Origin: Gloeophyllum trabeum ATCC 11539
Taxonomy: Eukaryota > Basidiomycota > Agaricomycetes > Gloeophyllales > Gloeophyllaceae
Length of the DNA: 64,000 nt
Assembly: GCF_000344685.1 (NCBI RefSeq)
Contig: NW_006920416.1
Span: 1,696,526-1,760,525, forward strand
Reading direction: 5' to 3'
Of this stretch, positions 55,385-64,000 are shown one piece after another (the stretch's first letter is position 1; each line of letters begins with the position of its first letter). Made by a program: the position numbers and the translations under genes. A model generated the notes under the pieces. That model saw nothing but the letters and a program-made list of their open reading frames with translations, had not been told where the DNA came from and ran no database searches.

Positions 55385-56048
55385 CCAGGGACGTCGGAAG
55401 AAGGTAGAGAAGTCCAGATGGTCTGATCTCTGTCTCTCGGGGACTTGAAATTGCTTGTCCGACGTGGTCCGACTGTAAATGATTTTCAAAAAGTGGGCCC
55501 ATCGACCTGCAAATGGCTGTAGCAGTATGCCGGCAACTAGTAGTACTTGGTACTAAGCCTGAGTAGTAGCACGGATCCGCAGGCACTCGGACGACCCGCA
55601 GACGGCTCCGCTGCCAGGGAAGGATAGATGCACGTCAAGGCGACGTCATGGGGCGATATATACTTCTTCGGGGGTATGGCGTCCTAATGCGGCTCGCGGT
55701 GAATGCGCCGTGGCAGAAAGAGCACTTGAGGAGGCATGCTGCTTGATGCCGTGAGTAGTTAAGCGACGAGGATACCGTTATGTCTTCTCTTGGTCGTCGA
55801 ACGAGCGAAGACGCAAACGTAGCATTCATGTCGAGCGGGAATTATATCGGCTCCGTGGACGTCGCGGGGAGGGCCAAGTGGCGGTGGCACCTGCGCAGCG
55901 TTCCTTGACAGGCCTTGACTCGAGGGTCGGAAAGGTGGCCCGGCGTCTGCTTAACGGCGAACGGGGGCGTCAAAGGTCCCTACATAGGAACAGCAAGGGG
56001 GTCCGGGCCGGAGAGGGTGGCGCGTAGCGGCGGTGTTGGGGGGGGGGG
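55385..56048. repeat. Right copy of the 0.66-kb direct repeat, with partial MITE
   Basis: Includes the right 135 bases of the MITE (55385-55519) and the same flank as 54501-55029. Beyond the G run at 56048 the sequence is unique. Confidence 0.9.
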
Positions 56049-57840
56049 TCTACAATAGGTGTCGTGTCGGGGGCTATCGAACCAGGTCAGGCGTAGGCAG
56101 AATGCAGACGAGTAGAACAACCCCGGTCCAACTGTTCGAACCTCGAGTAAGTACTGTAGCGGGAAATAACGAATCCGCTCGGCTCGCGATCAGCGAATCA
56201 GATCCGCCCCTGCTCAGAAACTACTCCACCGTGGACGCGACTGCACATATCAGCCCTGCGTCTGCCAGTGCTTATCACCAGCCTTGCTCGCCATCTCGAG
56301 TTCAAGTACACCAAGCATACACCCCAATCCTACCTACCGACCTGAAGTTCCTCGCTCGCTCTATTCGAGTTTCTCAACCCAGGAACCCGTCCAGATCACT
56401 CCTCCCGTCTAATAGTAGCATTAACATTGACAGCAGACACATATTGGCACCTCACCAACTTGAACCTGCCACCGTTGTCTAGTAGTAGCAGCCACCGCGA
56501 TCATTCCAGTCGCAGTCAAATATCATCCTCCTCTTGCAAGCAGAGCCGAAGTGCGCATGCCAAGCGCCCACCACCGCGACCCTCCCCCGTCCTCCGCGTT
56601 CACGGACGCCTGCCCGACGTCAGCGGCCCGTCTGCCAATCACCCGCCCGACAGATATCATAGATCGCACTATGCGTATCACTACACACTCCCTCGACGTC
56701 GACACTGACACTGACATTGACAGGGTCATCTGAACGAGATGGAACTTGGAGGACTGTAGAAGGAACTTGGTGCGCGACCCGAGGTTATGCTCGAGACCGA
56801 GCTCGAGATCCCCATCAACGCACGAACTCATCCAGCGACGCGAAGAGAGCAGAACGCGCGCCGCTCTGCCGGCTACTGTGATGACGTCGAACCGCCGAGG
56901 ACTCGAACACGAGCAAACTGGCGCAGGCGTGCGAGCAGGCACTATGTAGCCTGCAATTTAAATCCATCCGAGTCCGCGCTTCAGAGATCGCATCAACCTG
57001 GACGCAAACGGGTTCATTTAGCCAGGGGCACTCCTCTCATACGCACGTCTCGATACACAAGGACCCACAGCGCCAGCGTTGACGCGGAAGAGAGCAGAAC
57101 GCCGTTAATGAAATCAAACGCCGCACCGAGGACGCGAAGGCGCCTGTCTGCCTTCGCCTTCGCCTTCCATTCCTTCATCCGACTCTTCGCGGTTCTTTCA
57201 GCCCCTATGTACCCCAACCGAGAACCGAAACCAAACCAATCACAAGTCCTCCCTCGAAGCCGTACATAGCATAAACAAACAGCGTAAGGTGGTAAAGCCT
57301 ATCCTAAGCGGGGAAGGATGAAGGATGACGGATGAAGGGGCGATTAGACAGACTAGCGTACCCACCACCACCAACGTATGCACACCGAATCAGAATGTAA
57401 ACGAAAACAAAACCGAAACGAAATGGAGCGACTGATGCAGCATGATACAGATACAACGATTGCCAACACATGATAGAGAGATGGGGGAAGAGACAGAGAG
57501 AGACAGGGAGAGATGCACGAGACGGATGGGATAGGATGAGCGAGCGAAGCGAAGGAGACGAGGCGCTCTATGTGATCGCGGGGAGAGCGGAGGGGGAGGA
57601 GCCTAGATACTATCAACCATCAGTAATGTATCATCGGGGATGAAATCTGAGATGCCCGGCGCCCACTCACGGTGCGGCGGAACGCACCCGTAACCAAATC
57701 ACAACGGCGGGAGGGGGGTGGGAGCGTGGCGGTCATGGCGTGGCGTCACAATGAAGCAGGCGAAATGGACGAGGGACGAGGCGAAGCAGACGGGAGGGAC
57801 GGGAAACACGAAAGAGGGGAGAGGAAGGAACCCGGGCTCG
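56049..57840. other. Region without a supported gene
   Basis: Short Ser/Arg/Thr-rich frames only. The stretch 56165-56220 is related in inverted orientation to the upstream region of the deaminase gene (61450-61505). The right part (57250-57840) is a purine-rich flank after the G-alpha 2 stop. Confidence 0.45.
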
Positions 57841-59482
57841 CTATAATATCCCCGAGTCCTTGAGCGCGTTCTGTAATATCGTCTCCTTCACAGCTGCGAA
57901 CACGAGCCGGATATTCCGCGTATCCGTGGCCTGTGTTACACTGCGCGGGGTAGAATCAGCACCATGTCAAATCATAGATGTTGCTACGCGATAAAGAAGA
58001 ACTACCGCCAAGAAGGCAAAGGAAAGGAGCAGTGCACGGAGAAAGGTTAGTTGGGGGCGGATAGAACACTCACTGCGGGTACACGCTCAGCCGCGCCCGG
58101 TTCGCCTGCATGAACTTCCACAGGATATACTTCGTCGCCTTGTTGATATCTGCGCCGCCCGTGTACTCGGGGAAGTACTTCGCCAGTGGCACCTGATGAA
58201 CATACCTCGTCAGAATACTCTGCAGATGGGTATATTCGCGGGAGACGAAGGGGAAAAAGGAGCAAGGGCAGGGCAGGGCAAAAACGAAGGAACAGGACTT
58301 GCCTTTGGAATCTTCGCCTTGAACACGTCGATCTTGTTCAGGAAAAGTATGATGGACGTGCGGAGGAACCACCGCGAGTTGATCACGCTCTCGAACAGCA
58401 CGAGCGACTCCTCCATCCGGTTCTGCGCCGCCACGCACACCGTAGGGTTAGGATCCGAGCATCCTAGCGGCAGAATACGATAGCAACGCGCACCTGCTTG
58501 TTCTCCTCCAAGAGCACCTGGTCGTACTCGCTGAGCGCGGTGCAGAAGATGATGCTCGTCACGCTCTCGAAACAGTGTATCCACTTTCTTCGCTCCGAGC
58601 GCTGCCCGCCGACGTCGAACATGTGTATTCTGCCATGTCACGCCACGCCACGGGGGAGGCCAGGCGAGGTGGAGGGGTTCGGCGGTGGGCGTGAAGTACA
58701 GTGTGGCGATCGAAGTAAGCAGGGATCACAGGCGCCGCGGTCAGTGCACATTCCAGAGGCAGGGACAGGCACTCACGATAGCTGCCCGATGCTGAATCGC
58801 GTCTCGGTCACGCCCGTGCTCTTCGCGCGCACGCGCAGCACGTCCGCCTCCGTCGGCACGTAGTGGCTCGCGCCTATCCGCGGTGCTTCTTGGAAGAAAC
58901 TGGTCGTCGTCAGTACAGCGCAGGGATGGCGTTGGTCGAGTGTTCGTGCGAGGAAAGGACTCACTAGCTCGCATTGTCCATCAGGTAGAAATTACTGCTG
59001 TAGTCCATGAGGCGGGGTATGATCGGGTCCTTCCACAGCTCGTGTATCGCCTGCGCGACGTCCTCCGAGAACACAAACGCGGGCGAATTCTCAATCTTAT
59101 AGTCCAATATCCTATCCGAATTCGACTGCCCCACACCCATCAGCCCCCGCGTTATCCAACACCGCACGCCACTCACCCTATTCTGGGGGACGACGCAGTC
59201 GACGCCGAACTTGCGCATCGCGAGGACGACCGCCTGCGCGCTGTCGAGCAGGTTCGCGTAGACGGTGTAGCGGAAGGCGCAGAGCTCGTCCCTGGAGAAG
59301 CCGTCCTGGTGGATGATCTTCATCTGCTTGACGATCGTCGACTTGCCGGACTCGCCCGCGCCGAGGAGGAGGATCTTGCACTCGCGCTTGAGGCGCTTCG
59401 CGTCCTTCTCGAGCGTGCGGTCGATCTCGTCCGAGCGCGCCTTCGCCGCGGCGGCGTCGGGCGCGGACATGCATATGCCCAT
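57841..59482 (-). CDS. Heterotrimeric G-protein alpha subunit 2
   Basis: Seven minus-strand exons (59177-59482, 58965-59125, 58777-58899, 58494-58629, 58303-58422, 58074-58192, 57841-57940) give 354 aa. N-terminus MGICMSAPD is a myristoylation and palmitoylation site. P-loop [19 protein letters not shown] switch I, switch [18 protein letters not shown], then TQATDT where most alpha subunits have TCATDT. The end LKDSGIL is that of G-alpha 1. Exons 2-7 have exactly the lengths of exons 3-8 of G-alpha 1 (161, 123, 136, 120, 119, 100 nt). The intron after KAKIPK begins GCAAGT: a GC-AG intron, supported by the exon length and the frame. Role as for other fungal G-alpha; the receptor is unknown. 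Confidence 0.94.
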
Positions 59483-61580
59483 CGGGGGCCAGCGAGCGTG
59501 GGGGAGGGCAGGGGTGAGGGCGTCGGCGAGTACGGTGAGGACGACGGGGAGAGGGTGGGCGGCGGCGTCGGCGGCGGCGGCAGGAAAAGCAGAGCAGGAG
59601 ACAGCTGTTGGCGACCGTGTGCGTCTTTCGCTCGCTCGCGCTCTAATTAGTTCCTGATGTGACTGACGTAGCACAACAATCACGTCACGCCGTTCCTGTA
59701 TCTGCATGGATTCAATCAAAAGTCATTTATCATTTATTCGCTGTGATTATCTACACACCTCTGCATCTCCTCACCGCTACGCCTGCGCCCACGACCACAC
59801 CCACACCCACACGCAACGACCCCCGACATACCGCTCACAGCAGGCGGCGGCGGGACGCTGCATCGCATACCCCTGCGCGATCTCGATCGATCGCAGATTG
59901 ACTCCGGCCCGATCCACAGCCACACTTTAATCTGTCCTTATTGATCCTCTTGCCCCGCGCCCTCCCGCGGCGATTTGTAGTCACGGCCTGTCAGACATGC
60001 ATACGCCCATGCTGCGATTTAATTTATGGCGGGAGAGGGGTTCTGCCTGGGGCGTGCTTCGCGAACATCGTACCTCCTTCCACTGGCATTCCGAATGCAC
60101 TCGATATATATGCGTCTGACCACTCCACTCTACATCCAACCTTTCATCCGTTTAATCAACCTCAACTCTACCTGACGAGACAAGAAGTGACGATCGGCTT
60201 CCTCGCTGTGTGCGGCTTCGCGCAATCAATCAGGATTCTGCTGTGTCTCACCGGATTCGACACGGTTCTTGCATATGGGACTTACTAGGCGTGTTTCCTC
60301 GCAGTGCAGTCGAGGGTCGTTCTGTGCGCTGGATATGTCCTCGTCCGCCTTCCTGGTCAACAGCATCTGGAACCACTCCCCGCGGCCTGTAAATCACCCT
60401 CTGCTCGCCACTCCCCCGGGCCGCAGATCCTAACGGTTACTTTAGAGGCTCTCCGTCCATAACCAGACACCGGGCTGCCCTTCCGGCTTGCGAAAGACAC
60501 TTAATCCTCAAGGCACGTCACCGCCACTTGCCCCCGCGACGTCCACGGAACCGAGGAAACTATTCGGGATCCCGGTCGACCTCGTCATGGTGCTGAATTT
60601 GCGTATGTACTCGCTGGCCTACACCGATACATGAATTACGGTGATCTGGTTACTACCGGCAAACCTCCTCTTTCTCCTGTCACTGCCAACTTTCTCTTCT
60701 CCGGCGAGCCGCATTGGGACAACGAGCCGCAGACGAAGACGTATATATAGCCCCATGACGTCGCCTCGCCGTCCATCTATCCTTCCCTGGCCGCGGGGCC
60801 GTCCCGCGGATCTCTAGTAGTACTATGTATAACGGGTGCTAGCAGACGCCGAAGAAAACGTCGGGAACACAAGGACGCGCTGAAATTTAAAAACAAGCTT
60901 GGGCGCCGTCACAGGAAATCGTGACTTTACCACTGCAGCACACTCAGGTGGCCATGTATACGGAGTTTCGTTGCGGCTGCCATCGTGTGCTTCGCTAAGA
61001 CTTGAGTCCGTAAGCGATGAATATATGAAACATATGGTGGAGGACCGCAAACGTACCAGACGGCGGCCCAGCGCCTAGCGACAGCTGCGCGGCAGCCAAA
61101 GACGCTCCTGCCTCCCATCGCGCGCGGACGCCCATCAGAATAAAAGTATAAAACGATTGCACGCACTTTGGTTGCTCTCCCAGCGTATGTAGATCTAGCG
61201 CTCGAGACAGGGTGTCCATTGCGCGACGGGAGGAAGGTCGTGTGCGCAACTGGGGTAGGGGACAGAGTCCGGCATAGATCAGTGAATGTCGATAGAGCCG
61301 TGACGGACGGACTGCCATAACCAGTCCCTTCAGCCTCTCCAACGCAGGCGCAGGTTTCCGTACATGTTGCATGTACACGAGACGGCGAGAAACGCTGGTG
61401 GTAGGACTATCGAGACAGGATGAGAGCGCTAGAAGGGAGCAGAACATCCTTTGTACTAGTACATGAGCAGGGGCAGATTGTGATTCGCTGATCGCGAGCC
61501 GAGTGGCGCGGCGACGGTTCTCGGTCTTTGCCACAGTCAACACCGGCGGTTCACTCTATCACGCAACCTCCACAGACGGC
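59483..61580. other. Intergenic region with repeated promoter-like block
   Basis: No gene resolved. A CA-rich tract (59785-59815) reads ACCCACACCCACACGC. About 60500-60830 is related in inverted orientation to 54560-54890, including a shared GTATATAT(A/C)GCCCCATGACGTCGCC block with a TATA box and a TGACGT site. A TATATATAG at 60741-60749 has no convincing gene after it. The part 61430-61560 is the upstream region of the deaminase gene. Confidence 0.45.
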
Positions 61581-61581
61581 G

Positions 61582-62876
61582 ATGGAGCGAAACGCGCGAC
61601 TGGCGAACAGCCTGCAACTCTTGCGGTGCTTCTGGCTTTCCAAGCTGCACCTCCCACGGGGCGAGCCTGGAGGACGAAGAGGGGAGCGAGAGGGATCCGC
61701 GCCTCACGCTGCTCAATGATGTGGCCACGCTGCTGTGTACCGGCGAGCAGGACCGTTCGGTGGCGGTCACGATGGAAAACACGGAGGAGGAGGGGCTGCG
61801 GTTAACGCTCGCGACCGCTGCCGGGCGCCGACCCCCTGGAGAGTGAACGTGAAGCTGCTGACACACTCTTTCTATTACTGCGAGACGAAAAGACGGGCAT
61901 GCAGTGTCTTTTCGATCATGCCGTGTGCAGCGGCGTGCTGCGGGTGAAGAGGTTGGTCGAAGAATCTCGAGCTGTTTCCGGCGATGTCCCTCGTGGATGA
62001 GGTCACCTCGTGGCGCAGATGCGAGGAGGAGATACCACTGCTGACACGGGCGCGGGAGCTGTGCGGAGCGGAGACCTCCCTGTCCCCAGCAGACTGTATG
62101 AAGCGTCTCTTCGTCGCACTCCGCGAACAGATAGGCTGCCTTCCCGGACTCATCACGCCGGAGAACATCAGGGATAGAGGCACGCGGGCCCAAGTATACC
62201 GCCTTTCTTGCCTGTGCGACATCCTGGGGCGCTCGAGGTTCTTCCGCCGCGTCCCGAGATTGAACATGTTCGAGCCTCTCAGCCACATGCGGTGGGTCTG
62301 ATGTCCGCGCTGCTCCTCCTCGGCAGATACTCTGGTGCCGCCGCGCGCCTCTCGAAACGGGCGCGCAGCATAAGAGACCCCGTCAGCTATGTGTGGGACA
62401 CGGATATTGCTGCCCCTCCAGCGCCGCAGGAGCTGGTCCTCCGCACTACGGCGTACGAAGCTTTGAGGGCGGGTGATTATGTAGAAGCCACCTCAGGCGA
62501 AGAACGAGACACCGACGAAGCTATAGTAGATTCAGTATTCAAGGACGCGGAGTGGAAGAACCGAGCCACCGCCTTTCTCCACCCCGAGCTGCGACTCATA
62601 CTCCTCGCCAAGGATACCACCGAGCGCATCTTAGGTATCAGCGACGATCTCTGCTTTTGCTGCAAGCGGTGGATCGAGTATTACAATGAACTTGGATCCA
62701 CCGAGCGGAAGTGGATCGTCCGCCCCGGACTCGACGTGCCGGACCCGACTTGGATGTATCCCCAGAAACATCCATTGGAACAGGAGATCGAACCGCTTGT
62801 GGCCGAGTGGACCCATAAACTGGTCCAATGGCGTCTGGGTGGTCTATCCGTCCGCCGCGGATTGCTCCTATGGTAG
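61582..62876 (+). pseudogene. OTT_1508-like deaminase family gene, frameshifted
   Basis: Starts MERNARLANSLQLLRCFWLSK, then shifts frame to ASLEDEEGSERDPRLTLLN (from 61661), again to LESEREAADTLFLLL (about 61839), and again to ELFPAMSLVDEVTSWRRC (about 61970). From there the frame is clean through a 35-nt intron (62292-62326, with GTGGGT, CTGAT and CGGCAG) to the stop at 62874. The C-terminal domain has the zinc-deaminase signature: FLHPELRLILL (H-x-E) and DDLCFCCKRWIEYYNEL (C-x-x-C). This fits the fungal OTT_1508-like branch of the nucleic-acid/nucleotide deaminase superfamily. Three shifts within 400 bases mean a decaying gene or locally poor sequence; I found no splice solution for them. 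Confidence 0.6.
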
Positions 62877-64000
62877 TGATATGCTCCTGAGCGTACCGTA
62901 CTCGGTATGGTGTGGTATATACCAGAGCTGTGCTTCGAGATGCTAAGTAAAGTAATGCGGAATGCCGCAAGTGAATTGACAATACGGCGAAAGCATGCGA
63001 TTAGCTGCGAATACCATTTCCTCTTATATTGTGCCTGTAAAAGACCATACTAGCAGCGGCTTTTCTTCCTAGACTGGTATCAATGCATGTATGGAACGTC
63101 TGCCGCGAGTCATCCGGTGCCTCGGATTACCCAGTACCACAATGGCCCATATGGACCCGATACCCGAGTGACATCTCTACCAGGACGCTGCGATTACAGC
63201 ATGCTGTATCTGGCTCCAAGTTCACAGCCGGATGTAAGCGGATGTGGCCCGCTGTGCTGACATCGATAGTAGCCAGATACCGTCGTCGTGTGCTTGTATT
63301 CGAGATACGATACATGACCCACTGGGTTTAAGACTGTGTCTTATTCATCGCCTACCAACTTGGAGGTTCAAGTTGGTAGGTGGTGAGTAAAATACGTGAA
63401 TTAGGGGTCGAAGAACTGCATCCTGGAGATCAGTCTGAGCCAATTTAAACAAATCAGAGGACAGTGTCGTCAATAAGTCACGTAAGGATCAAAGCAAGGA
63501 TCGCGGAACGGCCAGCGAGATGCTCCTAGCAGAGATCAGCCTTCTTAGTACATGTACACTGGTCAACGCGACTAAGCCTAACGCTGCGCGACACGTCTGA
63601 CAAATGCATTTCGATGTGCCATGTTCTCAAATTGGGTAGGGCTCTCCGACATGAATCATTGAGTGCCGATAAAGACATACAGTAACCCGTCACGGTGTGC
63701 ACTAACCAAGCCGAGTGCGCAACTTACAGAGGCTGGACAGGAAACACCCATGCAAGTGCAGACCTAGTGTGACGGTTCCGTACGTCGATAATAGGTTGCA
63801 ATTGCAGAAGATGAAGAGTGAGGTTTACGGTAGACGTAGGATGAATGCAAGAGGGCGGGGCGTCCTTTGTGAGCAGGGATAGAATGTGTTCGCTGAGTGG
63901 CGTGGCAACGGGTCTCGGTAACTTCCGCACTGGCAATCCCGGCGGTTCACTTTGTCTCGTAACTGCGAGTCCTCATGGTACATATGGCGAGCTAGTCGAC
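62877..64000. other. Intergenic region; second deaminase-type upstream region at the edge
   Basis: No gene resolved. A perfect 10-bp inverted repeat, TACCAACTTG ... CAAGTTGGTA with a 6-base loop, lies at about 63355-63381. From about 63860 to the edge the sequence resembles 61440-61590 in the same orientation (GTCCTTTGT, TTCGCTGA, GAGTGGCG, TCTCGGT, CGGCGGTTCACT), and an ATGG follows at the same place, so a further deaminase-family copy may start at about 63976 and continue beyond the window. Confidence 0.45.

Noticed and set aside
1..64000. CRISPR arrays, bacterial operons, integrons or prophage
   Set aside because: The window is eukaryotic (spliced genes, TATA promoters); no regularly spaced direct repeats or ribosome-binding-site arrangements were seen.

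Overview
The window is genomic DNA of a filamentous basidiomycete, most likely a wood- or litter-associated Agaricomycete. I infer this from genes cut by many 45-75 nt GT-AG introns, GC-rich coding sequence, secreted fungal carbohydrate enzymes and lipase, clustered membrane cytochromes P450, two fungal-type G-protein alpha subunits, a PL14-like enzyme, and an OTT_1508-type deaminase relic. Three assembly gaps (4290-5003, 15098-15538, 55030-55384) interrupt it. The last two are flanked by near-perfect direct copies of 0.67-0.77 kb, which look like assembly artefacts.

Left part (1-17.8 kb), ordinary genes: the 3' end of a membrane protein; an 11-exon aldo/keto reductase (2616-5664); a secreted lysophospholipase (6326-8444); a GH16 glucanase (9996-11339, minus); a 7-exon protein with a tandemly repeated helical, SAM-like domain (12671-14456); and an intronless FAD monooxygenase (16496-17821, minus).

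Middle part (19.2-54.2 kb) is the remarkable region. A block of about 9.7 kb (about 20.12-29.77 kb) recurs in inverted orientation at about 44.19-54.2 kb. Each arm holds, in the same order: a dead P450 fragment, an intact 12-exon P450, a small NTF2/SnoaL-like protein, a four-exon gene joining a degenerate NRPS-type condensation/adenylation segment to an APH-type small-molecule kinase, and a small fungal orphan-family gene. The arms decay differently. Arm B has a 205-bp MITE inside the NTF2-like gene, a 128-bp AT-rich element upstream of the fusion gene and a frameshift in the orphan gene; arm A has a nonsense codon in the same orphan gene. Both P450s and both fusion genes keep open frames and identical exon phases. 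Between the arms lie a PL14-like gene (minus), a GPI-anchored Ser/Thr-rich protein, a G-alpha gene, a third intact P450 (13 exons), and two decayed PL14 copies on the plus strand, the first of which starts exactly at a 52-bp-arm foldback hairpin. The duplication therefore probably once included PL14 as well.

Right part (54-64 kb): a second G-alpha gene (57841-59482, minus) with six intron positions identical to the first, one of them a GC-AG intron, and an OTT_1508-like deaminase gene broken by frameshifts, whose upstream sequence is repeated at the window's right edge and, inverted, near 56.2 kb.

The P450s, FAD monooxygenase, NTF2/SnoaL-like proteins and NRPS-derived fusion together suggest a small or decaying specialised-metabolism locus; this is inference. 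Gene models were built by eye from splice motifs, and all full models given have consistent phases and lengths divisible by three.
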